Source of the DNA: Lingula anatina
Taxonomy: Eukaryota > Brachiopoda > Lingulata > Lingulida > Lingulidae
Assembly (NCBI RefSeq): GCF_001039355.2
Contig: NW_019773792.1
Location: 195,348-259,347 of the forward strand
DNA: 64,000 bases
Reading direction: 5' to 3'
Both the position numbers and the translations under genes were made by a program. This document shows positions 37,909-50,028 of the stretch, piece by piece (position 1 is the first letter of the stretch; each line of letters opens with the position of its first letter). Under the pieces are notes generated by a model. That model ran no database searches. It was not told the DNA's origin and saw nothing but the letters and a program-made list of their open reading frames with translations.

Positions 37909-38227
37909 GGCCGATACAATAAAGCCATATCTTGTTGAGAAACTTAAGCTGTTAAGAAAACTAAATCAGATTTCATCAAATGTATTTTTGACCCAAACTA
38001 ACATTTATTAAGTTTATGAATCCAAATGTGATAACCAAGATGACAAAAATAACATTAAAAACTGAAAAGGGTAAATAAAGCCAGTCAAAATAAAACCAGT
38101 TTTATGATTTAAGGACCTAGTTTAGGCATATAAACCTACTGGTAGTTTGAGAAGTAAAGCGACCAGTGAGAGAGGGCCATGAAACTTAATATGCCATTCC
38201 GTGCTAAAACATAACCATTTGAATACA

Positions 38228-38720
38228 ATACTGCTCTTTCCCGTTGCCAATGCTCACAATCCATCGTCTATCACTTAAAATTAAACGTTTTAATGTATAA
38301 AATATAACATGTATAAAACCATAGACTTCAGTCGAGCAATCATCTGTGTGTAATATTCATGAACCCAAATATTATGTTACAGTATAATCAAAATAGAAAT
38401 ATCAAGACTTCTTCTAGAACAGTCACATTGGAAGCCCTCTNTTCACCGTCGTTCATTCCCTCCAGCATGGCCGCGGGACTAGTGTTACGGAGCAAATATG
38501 ACGTCACTGTAATGGGTTAATACTGCTCTTTTCCGTTGCCAATGCTCCCAATCCATCGTCTATAGAAACGTTTTATTGTATGAAATATAACATGTATAAA
38601 ACCATAGACTTCAGTCGAGCAATCATCTGTGTGTAATATTCATGAACCCAAATATTATGTTACAGTATAATCAAAATAGAAATATCAAGACTTCTTCTAG
38701 AACAGTCACATTGGAAGCCC
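38228..38720. repeat. Near-identical tandem duplication beside an ambiguous base
   Basis: About 205 bp starting ATACTGCTCTTTCCCGTTGC at 38228 recur from 38518 to 38720 with very few differences; copy 1 ends at the 'n' at 38441. The spacer has CpG-bearing sequence (ATGGCCGCGGGACTAG). This may be a real recent duplication or a misjoined haplotype or scaffold seam. Confidence 0.8.
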
Positions 38721-40212
38721 TCTCCCCCGCACCCGCACCCGATACGTCCAAATTGTACAAACAAGCCACCCTCCAAACTCAGCGTGTGTATGAGTGTGAA
38801 AGCTATTTGAAAGTAGGTTATAAGTTTACGGATATAGGGGAGATAGGTTTGTCCTTTTGCGTTTTTTTATTCTGCCAATTTTGAGAAGAAATATCAGTAT
38901 CTTTCATTGTACTTAGTAAAAATAAATTATAATACGTCGATTTTTTCCCTTTATTACATAATTCGTCAGATGTTATTCAGTACAAAATTTCCCTAGAAAA
39001 CCTTTACCCCCTATTGTGAATGCAATGTGTCGTCTGCAGAGCATCAGTGCCTGCCACCACGTTGGATACTCCGCGCTTCCCGGGAGCTGAACAGTTTTAA
39101 AACATGGTCTGAATTGTTTTAGGGAGAGTCAGATGAAATAAAGAGGGACCTTGGCGTTTATAAAGTTCTACATGGTGAAACTGGAAATGTGAGCTAATAT
39201 TACTCTTTTCCATAAAAAGTTTGCAACGAACTCTGCCTTTCAGTGACCCCATGCAACCAAAATGTTTTGCTTGCATCTTGGTACATGTCCCACTTCTGTC
39301 TGCCCCTAAAATGGTCCATACTAAAAAATCAATAATCGTATGACAATTTTATACAGGCAATTGACCTACTTTTATACACAAGGTTCTATCATCGGGTATT
39401 ATGGCTTTAAAGTGAAACGTTATACACGTCTGTGATACAAACAACGTGCCCCTATATGACGACCTGCGAACAATATTATATAAAAAAAGGTATTTGCAAA
39501 ACACTATACACACTTTAGCCTTTAAAACAACCGATGAAAAATTTACTATCATTATGAAATCTCAAGAAGAAGAAACCCCTACCGCACTAGCTCAGTTTCT
39601 CTCCTCCGCTTTTGCTAGGAGTGATCTAGAGGACTGCTCCACTCATCGGCAATTAGTAATTGAGTAGTAGTAATAGAAACTTGAGTTAATTTTTTAGAAA
39701 GTAAAAAGTCTTACTTATTGTGATTGTTTAATAGCCTTTCACTAAAATAATATTTGTGTTGTCAATTTTATCCACCCAGGTGGATGCATATGTTACAGTG
39801 AAATTAACTTTAAACTATAAAAGTTATTTCTAATTACATAATTTATAAACAGTGCGTGGTTCAAGTGTCTCGATTTGTGAGCATAACGGAACATTACATT
39901 AATTTTGAAAACAATGAAAAAATAAGAGGCAAGCCAAAATCAGAGAAAATCCATTTTTCTCTTATATGCAAATTAAGCCCACCATTAGTAAGTAATATGT
40001 GGCTGGCTTGAAGTGATGTTCATATCAGAGATTTGTAAAGGTGATGATCTTGATGGCCTTCATGATCTTTATGGTGATATAAAAAATCTTATCTAAGTTT
40101 TCCGTTGTCATCTGGTGAGAAAGAAACTTTCTGTACCAACACAATCATTTCACAAGTGAAGAATAGATAGCAAACGCGCTTCAGAGATGCCCTGCAGACG
40201 ACACGACTTTTG
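38721..40212. other. Stretch with weak coding-like fragments only
   Basis: Segments around 38725-38813, 39122-39187 and 39446-39667 read as open, less AT-rich frames (for example SPAPAPDTSKLYKQ, and ALAQFLSSAFARSDLEDCST before a stop at 39665). The first two have donor-like ends, but the third has a stop and no acceptor just upstream. I recognise no family and do not call a gene. Confidence 0.3.
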
Positions 40213-40787
40213 CAGGGGCGGATCCAGGATTATTTGAAGGCGGGTGGGGATGGGGGGGTAACGGATGCGAAGAGAGTATTTCGTATTTAAGAGAGCGAAC
40301 GGTGTCATTTGGTACGGTTTAGAAATACCGTTTGATCCAGTTAGTCAAAGTTCTAATTTCAAAAGGGGCCATTTTTTTCAGAAATCGAAAGGGAGTGGAG
40401 TCAGCCCCCCCCCCTAAATCCGCCACTCTAATGCTCCTAGAATGTGGATCCTACTATAGTACCAGACATTGAACGAGCAGGTATGGAAAACAATTTTGAC
40501 CAAGCTCCATTCAGTGTACCGTCATACAAAAAGATTAATAAGGCTTCAGCATAAGTGTGTGTGGCTTCGGCAAATGAGAGATAAAGAAAAATACAAAAAA
40601 CAAATATAAAGAACATTCCCAAGTAATTTATTGAAATTATAATTTTGACTACCTGAATCATAGTTCTAAATCGCACTCTAAAATACAAATTTTAAAGCGG
40701 GCCCCGAACCCCACGCCAAGGGGAGAGGAGGGTCGGCTTCGCATCCGCCGCCCCCCCCCCCTTCAAATAATCCTGTATCCGCCCCTG
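40213..40787. mobile_element. 575-bp CAGGGGCGGATCC-ended element
   Basis: The left end CAGGGGCGGATCCAGGATTA, then TTTGAAGG, is mirrored by the right end CCTTCAAATAATCC, then TGTATCCGCCCCTG. Inside, a second CCCCCCCCCTAAATCCGCC at about 40406 suggests two elements nested or fused. No target duplication is obvious. No coding sequence. Confidence 0.65.
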
Positions 40788-41525
40788 AACTCGTGGCAGG
40801 CAGCCACTGTCAAAAAAAGAATGCTAGTATTCATTGCAGACAGAATACATTTTTCTTCTTCTATGCTTGTCAAGTTATGTCATAAGCTAAGATGCAGTTA
40901 GTGTGGAAATTAATTAACACGTAAATTATAATTATCAAGTCGACCTGCCACAAAAATTACCTCTGTGTCTGCCCAGTTACTTATGCTAATCACTGACAAA
41001 TACAAGAAAAATGAAGGTAAACTGTATCTTTCGAATTTTGTTTAGTGAAAGAGCACCGTTTCAGCTTTGGGACGAGTTTTTGGTGTGGATTGTTTACGTA
41101 TGTTATTGACTTCAAACTTACAGGTTTGGGACCGAAGCTAGGAGTGAACATCACATACTAATTGTAGATTAATTAGCGTATAATATCAGAAGGAAGAGAA
41201 GAGTGAAAAATCTACTAGTATGTGTAATCAGAAGAGAGGTTGTCAGGTAAGTCATAATATAAAGGTGAAAGAGCAGTGGACCGAGGATGCTACCTTGAGG
41301 GACGCTGACTTTAATATAGCCTTCTTCAGTTGATTCGGATAACGTGCCATTAACAGATACCCTCACCTTTCTGTTCTGCAGGTATGACGGTAAAGTGAAA
41401 ATAAATTACCTTCAAACCCGTATGCTGACAATTTAAGTAATAACAGTTTATGCTTGACTCTGTCGAAGGCTTCGGAAACAAACAAATGAAGAAATATTCT
41501 CTAATGTCCCGTCCTTTTTTCTAAG

Positions 41526-42354
41526 GTTACTTCTTATCAAAATTTGAATTGCCAGTAGCTTATGCTTACCCTGAGTGGCAGAGCCACTGTGAAGCTAGAC
41601 TGTTAACTATTGAAACGTATTGACGCGATAGCTTTACAGTGAACTCTGAAGAACAGCGACAGTGTACGATTTCCGTCAATCAAAAAGAACTGCTCCGCAG
41701 TGAATCTGCAGCTGAATGTCATTAAACCAAAATGAAATGTAAAACAGATTTAATTCTGCTTTATTTATTTTAATTTACTGTATTTAAGATGTAAAGTGAA
41801 AAAATAAATAATATTCTTCGAAAAGAAAAGATATACCAGTATCCAATGTTTTTGTATTTTTGCTTATCAAAAAACATTTGCCCCTGGAGGTATGAACACA
41901 ATACACGTGCTTGCCGTGTGCCAAGTTTGACAGCTACACTGTATGCCCGATACCACTATAAGGGCTGCGCAAAGGCTACACCAAAATCAGTTTTTAAAGC
42001 AGAATGTTGCTTGTATTGTGGCACTGACCTTCGACTGCAAGATATTTTTAATCCAAACTTCTAACTCCGCGTCAGCCACTTTGCTTCTTGTCTCGTCTGC
42101 ACGAGATAACGTCAGAGCAAGGCAGGAAAGGCAGCTCCAGGCGGCCATGCAAACCTCTGACGTACGATACTTCTGACTTCCAAATATGGATCCAGGCCGT
42201 CACAGCTGTGACGTGTGACTTCCAAATACGGAAGCGCCCCAGGCAAAATTTTGAAGAAGAACGACCACAGCTTGGCGGTGTTCGCTAGAGCCGCTGGTAT
42301 TGCTGATATGGGTTATATATGAAATCAAGATCGAGCTGTTAATACCGGAATCTA
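41526..42354. other. Probable unclassified insert between RT pieces
   Basis: This block interrupts the reverse transcriptase between its QSGF and AFD motifs, where a LINE would have only about 30 codons. No clear inverted ends are seen. It contains CpG-bearing sequence near 42090-42290 with a TCACAGCTGTGA palindrome. Nature unknown. Confidence 0.4.
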
Positions 42355-42484
42355 GAACCTAGGGTACTGATGCTATGACCTTTGAGAAATCCAGATTGTC
42401 CATTAAACAATAAATTGTTATTTATAACATGATTGATCATATTTTTATATATTATTTTTTCTTAAATCTTTGATACTACACTTA

Positions 42485-43871
42485 CACACACTGGACAAAA
42501 GAAGTGTCACCCCTACTGAGCCAATACTATGGGGGAGATAAATGACTGTGGAATGATATGCTCCTGGTATCATTTTATTAACATCAAATTTCACAAAAAA
42601 TCACAAAATGAGAACAAAATATACATTCTACCAAAATATGCAGTTTCAAGTCCAAAATTAGTACTTAGTGGCATAGCCACGTGACCTAATAATAGGTGCC
42701 AGTCTACGAAGCAAGGTTTCATATAATTGTCTGATGCGTTCAGGGATTATGCTGGCCCAAGCATGAAACACTGAATATAACAGAGTTTCTCTGCTGGTTA
42801 GACGGGCATTTGTCAAAAGTTTTGATATATCATTCCACACATTTTCTGTTATGTTTGCATCCGGACTCTGGGCAGGCCACATCACCCTGCGAATGTCCTG
42901 TTGGTCAAACCAATCATCAACTGCTCTGGGCCCGTGACAAGGAGCATTGTCATCCTGGTGAACAAATGGATAATTCCTGTCACCAAACATGTTAGTAATA
43001 GATGGTAGCAAGCCTGACTCCAAAACATCGATATATTTCTAGTGATTCATGTTTCCATTAACCACTATCAATTCGCCCAAGCCATGGATGCTGATGCAGC
43101 CCCACACCATGATGAATATGCTGCTCCGGGTTCGAAAATTCAGTGCATGTGGTTCAAATGCTTTACCAGCAGTTTGCCAGCATAGTACCCGTCTGTCATC
43201 AGAGGTCAGACCAAAGCGACACTCATCAGAAAAAAATATATAGGACCAATTGTCATGAACTGTCCAGTTCCAGATCCTGTTGACCCTAGTTTACTCTACG
43301 TTGCCTGTTTTGTAACGATATAAGAGGTTTCAGTCTTGCTACCCTGCTGTACACTCTCTGAGCATGTAACCGACGCCTAGCAATTTTCACAGACACATTC
43401 TTATGTGTGAAATTGTTCCACTGTGTTGTCAACTGACAAGCAGTGTCGAACTTTGACAACCTGGACATCAAAATCAGTCGTCGGTCTTCACGGCCAGTAT
43501 TTTTTCTTGGACGACCCATCAGAGGCAATTTGTCTCTTGATCCAGTGTTTCTATACCGAGACCAGACCCTCTGCACGGTTCTGACTGAACAATTCAATTG
43601 TATCGATATTCTGACATTGCTTATATTCCGCCTCTTCAGGTTAATAACTTGCACCTATAACCGTTAGATAATTGCCTGTATCTTGCCATATTGGAGGAAG
43701 ACAGGAATAACATTTGCTGTACATGTACAAGACCAACAATACAATCCAATGGTATAGCGGTTTTATACTCATTAGTCACATTATAAGTAGACCAGGCATT
43801 ATAAATACCCAAGATCTGCCTACTTTTATTACTCTGAGTTAGGGGGTGACACTTCTTTTGTCCAGTGTGTG
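42485..43871 (-). mobile_element. Tc1-type DNA transposon with broken transposase
   Basis: 1387 bp with inverted ends: left CACACACTGGACAAAAGAAG, then TGTCACCCC; right its complement GGGGTGACACTTC, then TTTTGTCCAGTGTGTG. TA flanks each end (42483-42484 and 43872-43873). It lies inside the LINE reverse transcriptase. Transposase details are in the next entry. Confidence 0.93.
42658..43654 (-). pseudogene. Tc1 transposase, frameshifted
   Basis: The N-terminal part (43286-43654) has a helix-turn-helix DNA-binding segment and a GRPRK motif. The catalytic part shows FFSDECRFGL, HQDDNAPCH and AQSPDANITENVW, giving a DD34E triad by my count between the second Asp and the Glu. A frameshift or stop near 43290 and a TAG near 43035 (just after NGNMNH) break the frame, so the copy cannot make an intact enzyme. 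Tc1 transposases cut and paste the element at TA sites. Confidence 0.9.
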
Positions 43872-44045
43872 TAGTAGTGAAACATGCCTTTAATTTTCGA
43901 TGCAGCTTTTATTACCTTTTTTATAGATCGGGCAGATGTAAGCCGTTTTCCAGATATCCGAAAAAGGTACTGCTCTGTAAAATGTATTCCAATAGAACAC
44001 GTAATGGTTTCGCAATAATATCTCTGCTGATATTGAGCATTGTAA

Positions 44046-47017
44046 CCCTTACAAAAATTTCCTATGGGATCCTATAGGATTCCTATAGGATTCTATAGAA
44101 AATCTTATAGGATCCTATAGGGCACATTACCTATAGGATTTCCTATAGGATCCTATAGGAAATTGTTGTAAGTTAAAATCTTGAGAAAAATGCATATGTT
44201 ATAAACAAATATCATTCTAAACAATAGATATTTGAAACAGGTCAATTTTATCAGTTGAATTGTCAATTATATATCACTATTAAAGCAAAAATGCTTTTTA
44301 TTGTTTATAATGCACAATCTTATAGTCTTCTATAGGATTCTATAGAAATTCTTTAGTTTCTATTTTCAAGAAATCTTGAAAAAATTGATCATTTGTAAAG
44401 TAATCTTTTATGGAGAAATATTTTATCATTAGGAATGTTTTTGTACCAAATTATGGAAGCTGAGATAATTTTTTTAAATTTGTGTTCAGACCATTACAAA
44501 AATTCCTATAGGATCCTATAGGAAATCTTATAGGAATTTCTATAGGAAACTATAGGAAATCCTATGCTAATTCATATAGGGAATTTTTATAAGGCCGAGT
44601 TGAATAAAAATAATGAATCTAGTCTAAATATCAGTATATAATTTTAATTTTTAATTTATGTTCAGACCATTACAAAAATTCCTATAGGATCCTATAGGAA
44701 ATCTTATAGGCATTTCTATAGGAACCTATAGGAAATCCTATGCTAATTCATATAGGGAATTTTTATAAAGCTGGGTTATATGAAAAATAATGAAACTAGT
44801 CTAAATATCAGTATATAATGTATTTTTACTTTTTGTGTGATCATATTCACTTACTTCATATTTCTTATATTATATTGAAAGTCAACCTTATCTAATCAGA
44901 TTTTACTCGACCTTGGCTGTTTTAAAAAGTGAAAGTGCAATCCTGCTTTATATATAAAATATAATGTAAAAGTAAGTGGACATTAAGGGTATAGTGCTGT
45001 CCCTCAAAAAGGATGGGAAACGAGGACAAATTAATATGTTTATAAAGATACATTTTATTATAAACCATGTTAAATCAGTTGTAAGGTTTAACAGTCAACT
45101 GATGTTAGCTAGAGAATGCCCTACTCCACCAGCCATAACCACAGATTCAACAACTGTGAATTTCTTTTGTTACCCTGGCACATATTATTAGGAACTACTC
45201 CTGTAGCTATTGTCACACTAGTAACAGAAACCGCCTATTAGGTGTTATCAGATGCGTGGTATCCTGTCTAAGTCTTTGTTTATATGAGACAAGCAGCAAA
45301 TGAGTATACAGCTATCAAGACAGTTTAAATTCAGGAGCATAGTGGAAGGGTACAGAGTGTAGAAAAATCGGATTGAGGAAGGTATGTATTACAGTAATGC
45401 ATTGGATCATTTGGGCATCTAATCAAATTGAAAATGAGATAATTGATCTAATATGTAGTGTACATTGTAAACATCATATCTATATTACATCAAACAAGTT
45501 ATAATTTATAATGTATAGCTTCCCTTTTAGCCAACAAAGAAACTGTTTAGTCTCTTTATTTCTTATAAAACTGTGATCAATTGCTCATCAAAATATTTGT
45601 TTAAATGCAGTTGAATCTAAACAAAAAAAACAAAAAAAAAAAAAAAACAATTTACATTTCATTTAACTTTTAGTTTGTGATTTATTAAAAATTATCTATT
45701 TAATGTTATCCACAACTGCCTCCAAGGGACCATCATGATATATTACTGAGAAAGACCCATGCTAATAAATAACATACAATTAACATGTTTGAGGGGCTGT
45801 CAGGGCAAATTTCATTACCTCACATGTTCTTCAGGATCGTTTATTTGCCAAGTTTTCTTTCCCTTTAATTTCTTTTCAGGGTAAACACCATAGTTTGTTT
45901 AAAAATATTTTTTGCTAACCTATACATAATGGAAATGAAATGTGCATTGTGAAAATCTGACTATTTTGCTAACACAAAAGCTATAAATTTTAACTTGGGG
46001 GTTGCTTTTTTGTGGTTTGGACTGATGATTTAGGTCAAGCAAAGACTGGTGAAAATAGGGAATTACTGTTTACCCTCGGAAATTAGTTTTCTATGAGTTT
46101 TTGGGACTTTTTTTGGCCCTGGCAGCTCTGTAATGGCCCAATTGCATATTTAACCAGAGTAGAGTTTTCTCCACTGCGGATTTCTGCATTTTAAAATTCA
46201 TTTCTNTTGCTCAAAATAGAATTGGTGCAATGATTATTATTGATCTCAATAAAAAAATTTTCCTTCATCATTTTGCATTTTTGTAGACATGTACAATTAA
46301 TTGAAATTCACAATGTCTTTCTTTCAGAATACGTCTGCAAAAGGTTCAACACAACTCAGACGGAGGTTAAGAAGGCTATCACAGTAAAGTTGAACAATGT
46401 GCAAAAGACTTTGGTCTGAAATTCTTCAATTATTAAGTGACTAAAGCAGTGTGCTGACAATGGACGCGGTCTGGCCAAGGGAGGTTTTAGCCACTCATTC
46501 TGGCAGGAGTTCAAACGCACACAAGAAAAAGACTGACGCCACAGCTTGACAAGACATATTGGATCCTTGTGATAACTTATAGAACTTATAATTAAAAAGC
46601 AGTAGCAACACCGTTAAATTTGCAAAAATCTATGAAACAATTCTCTAGTAAGCTGGTTGCATACCATACTGTGGAATATGTACATACATTTATACATATT
46701 GAATAAAGAATGTAAACATGATACTCTCTTTTGTTTTGAGAGACCAGTGCCTATTACCAATTTTGCCAAAGATCCAACAATATATAAAAAGCTGTAAAAA
46801 ATATTCAAAGCAGTTAATATGAATTTCTATAGGTTCCTATAAGATTTCCTATAGGATCCTATAAGATTTCCTATAGGATTTCCTATAGGATCCTATAAGA
46901 TTTCCTATAGGATTTCCTATAGGATCCTATAAGATTTCCTATAGGAAAATGGGGCAATTTCCTATAGGATCCTATAGGAAATCTTATAGGAAATCCTATA
47001 GGAAATTTTCGTAAGGG
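44046..47017. mobile_element. 2972-bp CCCTTAC-ended element with CCTATAGG arrays
   Basis: The left end CCCTTACAAAAATTTCCTAT is mirrored by the right end, whose complement reads CCCTTACGAAAATTTCCTAT. AA lies at 44044-44045 and 47018-47019, a 2-bp target duplication confirmed by restored RT reading frame. Self-complementary words (CCTATAGG, GGATCC, CTATAGG spaced by AAATCTTATAGG) cluster at 44046-44173, 44491-44595, 44667-44770 and 46822-47017. Each cluster itself looks like a mini element with TTACAAAAATT-type ends. The middle (44850-46800) has no transposase I can recognise, so it is probably non-autonomous. Superfamily unassigned. Confidence 0.82.
44486..44832. repeat. Tandem duplication of 176-bp palindromic unit
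   Basis: Two adjacent units begin TTCAGACCATTACAAAAATT at about 44486 and 44661, and both run through the CTATAGG cluster to TCTAAATATCAGTATATAAT. Differences are few, so the duplication is recent relative to the element. Confidence 0.85.
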
Positions 47018-47225
47018 AATCGTCACAGAGTCTGGAACACTTGCCTTTGAGCTATCCAAGCTAGCAATTATTGATCTGATCTCCGTATCAGTCACATTCA
47101 CCTCAGTTTCACTTGTTCTGGGAGGAGGGGGGGTGAGAGAGAAGAATAGCGTTGCAGTGCCAGTCTCATCGTCAGAGTGATATTTCTGTGAGAAATACTT
47201 CAGAAATGCTGACGATTTTTCCAAC

Positions 47226-48440
47226 CCAGTATATACAAAGAGGTGACCAAGTGATCTCGGCAGGGATCAAATATGGCCCACCCACTAGAATGCTAACTGT
47301 TAACAGAACTCTCAAAGGTCTTGTCACCAGTGAAAATCGCTGAAAAGTAGCACCGGTCTCACATCACTCTTGCTAGGTAAGGTTTGAGGAATTTTTCATC
47401 TGCATGACAGAGAGTTTATGGCTTCATGTGAATTGCTTAAGCGATCAAAGCTGAGCTCTACCGACTTGGGACAGTCCCCAAAATTTAGTGATCGCCGTGG
47501 CCTTGAAAGGATATCAGTAATATTCGGCATATATCCCAACACTGTATCTCATCATTCTCTTCACTAAATGCCATGAGGTTTACTTCAAATTCTGAATCAT
47601 AATATGACAGAGTGTAGCAAAAGTGGAAAGATCAACACGAGTTTCGACATCATTACCTGCATACGGATAATGTTACTTTCTATACAGCAGTGTCGAAGGG
47701 AATATTCACGACAGGGACCCTGGGAGGCAATTTGATTTTGTTGGACAGCATAAGGAAACTGAAAGCTTTTTTACTAACTGACCGATTGATACTGATGGAT
47801 TATCAAACTACTGACGATATTTCAACGTGACCACCATGAGATACTTGAGACTCTAGCTCCATCCCACCCCTCTGATGGTGTATATGCAGATTATGCTTGT
47901 TGCAAGATTGCCCAATCAAATTCAGTAGCAACTTTCATCTGTTAAAGCAACTGTCGTCAGTTAGATGATATGGAAATGTTTTACATATACCTAGTTTTGG
48001 CCTAACAGAAAGTAGGAAAGCGCGTCTATCAGTGTAACTAATATGAAAAACAGAAATATACAAAAGAGAATTGAGATTTAATGTTTTAGACCACTATGAA
48101 AATCAATGACGCCCCAAAACGTAGCTGTACATCGTTTTATTGGACAAATAGGGAGTTTTCTGTCAAGAACTATGATAGGATAATTCCTGTAAAGCAGTCA
48201 CAGCCGACACCGAGAATTCTCATTTAAAGGTGCAGTCCGCCAAACGTTTCATCAGACAAACAGACTGGATCTGACATCCAACAGACCTGCAATTTGCCAG
48301 AAATTAATTCATCAGCGGTAGAACTATCGTCTGAAGATGAAGATGAAGATGACAAGTCCCATGCTCGTTCGTGTTGTTTTGATGATGGCGACACTTTGTG
48401 CAGTCGGCGATGCTCGTAAGTGCTTAACTTATCGTTTTAG
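47226..48440. other. Repeat-derived stretch, no gene
   Basis: 47263-47325 resembles one arm of the TA-flanked MITE at 21885 (shared TCAAATATGGCC and CCCACTA). The rest contains no reading frame with a recognisable domain. An upstream endonuclease for the LINE at 41-47 kb was looked for and not found. Confidence 0.4.
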
Positions 48441-48692
48441 CTGGATCGATCCAACTCTGCAGGAGATTTTCTCTAAGTGCTGGGGGTGGTCGGCTCATGC
48501 CCTAGTTAGATTCCACTTTACCAAAATAACACGATTCAGAGCTGGGCCTTCGAGGACGTGTGTTTTGACAGCGCCCCTTGCAGAGTTGAGAGCGGCTTTT
48601 AGAGTGCGTTAGGCTTCTCGCCTTTATTATGAGGAAAGATCGTTTCTGATAGGTAGGTAGGTAGGTGTCTCGCCTACTTAGTATAAGATGTA
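48441..48692. repeat. Repeat with GGATCGATCC end, inverted partner of 56893-57279
   Basis: Starts CTGGATCGATCCAACTC and ends with tandem GGTA units and GTGTCTCGCCTAC. The reverse complement of 56893-57279 matches over most of its length, including TTTTGACAGCGCCCC and AAAGATCGT. The right copy carries about 130 bp more. No coding role; the frame at 48337-48612 overlaps it by chance. Confidence 0.7.
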
Positions 48693-49010
48693 TAGGAGGT
48701 CAAGGTCATTTGTCTATAGGCAGTCACACCTGAGGAGGGCTGCTACAAATGTTGATAATTCAACAAACAGAGTAAGGTGTAAGATTCAAAAATTGGCAGT
48801 GTTGCTCATCAATGCATAGAGAAGGCTATGGATCAGTATCACTGGAACAATTTGCAAAATTTGTGGTGTTTGTAGAATAACAGGATTTGTTCCTCAAAAT
48901 GACACATATATGTAGACTTGAGTAGTACTGCAAGAAGTGATTGAGTAAAGCTCAGTGTAAGAGGCAATTATAGGCAATTATATTGCACAACTGTGGTACT
49001 GACTGTAATA

Positions 49011-50028
49011 ATGTCATCAAGACCAGGTGCGGTGAAAGCAGTTCAAGGCAAGCCCTCACAGGGTGGTAAACAAAAGGACAGCTTTGATTTCCAAACAGGT
49101 AAAAGACCTCACTGTGAAGTTGCAAATTCTAGTGCTGAAGAAAGTAGACTTTTAATGAATGACCTGAAAAGTGAGCTTTCTGAAATTAAAAATGAAATAA
49201 AAGACACAATAAAAAAGCAAGACCTGTCAGAAATGGTAACTAGTATCATTTACGGTTTTGTTCAGAGCACTAGAGAGGAATTTTAAAAGCTATTGCAGGA
49301 ATCAGACGCAAAGGTTGAGATGAAAATTGACAAAATAAAAAATGAGCTCAATAAAAAGTGTGACCGAATAATTGAAACTTATGAAAAAGTTGCAGCTGAG
49401 AACCTTGATCGAACAGGTAAGCTTCAGGACTATGTTGACAGTCTCATGATGGACAATGGTAATTTAAAAGAAAAGCTGAGAGAGAAAGACAGGCAACTGA
49501 AACAGCTAGAAGAAAAGGTAGGAAAGAATGACATTAGTCTCAAACAAGCAATGAGGCTAGCAAACCACAATGAAAAATACTCAAGGAAATGTACCATTAG
49601 AGTAACAGAAATGAAGGAGAAAGAAAAGGAAAACCTTAGATATGATTTCCAACAAATGGTGAAATTAGAGATGAAAGTAGAGATTAATGACAGGGATATT
49701 CTCGGGATACACCGGTTGCCAGGAAGACCAGGGGCGATAAGGCCAGTGATCGTGAAATTCGGTAACTCAGAGGTCAAGCGGCAGATTATGCGAAAGAAGC
49801 GTGAAATTAATTCGGGTATAAGACTACATGATGACATTACAAAACAAAATCTGATGCTTATCAATAAACTAAAAACAGTTCGAGGAAGTTGAAAGGTCAT
49901 GGTATTATAACTGTAATGTTTATGCAACGTTGAAGAATGGTGGTGGAGAAAGACTGGAATTTGAAGTAGGAGATAGACTAGAAAAAAAAAAAAAGAAAGT
50001 GACTCTACTGAATAATCTGGTCACGTAG
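49011..50028 (+). pseudogene. LINE (L1/Tx1-type) ORF1, broken
   Basis: The frame from ATG 49011 has a TAA at 49284-49286 and a frameshift near 49875. Joined by eye it runs to TAG at 50026-50028. It has a long coiled coil (DNGNLKEKLREKDRQLKQ) followed by an RRM-like segment (YSRKCTIRVTEM) and a C-terminal RPVIVKFGNSEVKRQIMRKK, the L1-ORF1p layout. ORF1 proteins coat LINE RNA as trimers. It precedes ORF2 by about 625 bp. Confidence 0.8.

Larger units (their letters stand above)
41169..47225 (-). pseudogene. LINE reverse transcriptase split by at least two insertions
   Basis: Minus-strand RT pieces read in order: 47018-47225 (IASLDSSKASVPDSV), 43874-44045 (ISAEIIAKPLRVLLEY; WKTAYICPIYKKGNKSC), 42355-42484 (SVVSKI, then NGQSGFLKGHS) and 41169-41525 (SEAFDRVKHKLLLLKLSAYG; SVPQGSILGPLLF). 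These are the consecutive blocks of a CR1/Jockey-like LINE RT. Removing the element at 44046-47017 with one 2-bp repeat restores continuous frame and normal RT spacing. Removing the Tc1 element with one TA restores SLLSVVSKI. A further block (about 41526-42354) separates the third and fourth pieces and is probably another insert. Stops and frameshifts remain in the RT itself, and the YADD block and endonuclease are not found, so the copy is dead and truncated. Confidence 0.85.

Noticed and set aside
39446-39667. Terminal exon of an unknown plus-strand gene
   Set aside because: A stop lies just upstream in frame and no AG acceptor separates it from the open segment.
44976-45191. 71-residue frame in the middle of the CCCTTAC element
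   Set aside because: No resemblance to a transposase or other domain. Considered because an autonomous element would need one.
44046-47017. CRISPR-like array of CCTATAGG repeats
   Set aside because: Spacing is irregular, repeats are palindromic 8-mers without unique spacers, and the context is a eukaryotic transposon.
48337-48612. 91-residue frame with a signal-peptide-like start (MLVRVVLMMATLCAVGDA)
   Set aside because: The hydrophobic start is attractive, but most of the frame is the GGATCGATCC repeat also found inverted at 56893-57279, so coding is unlikely without transcript evidence.
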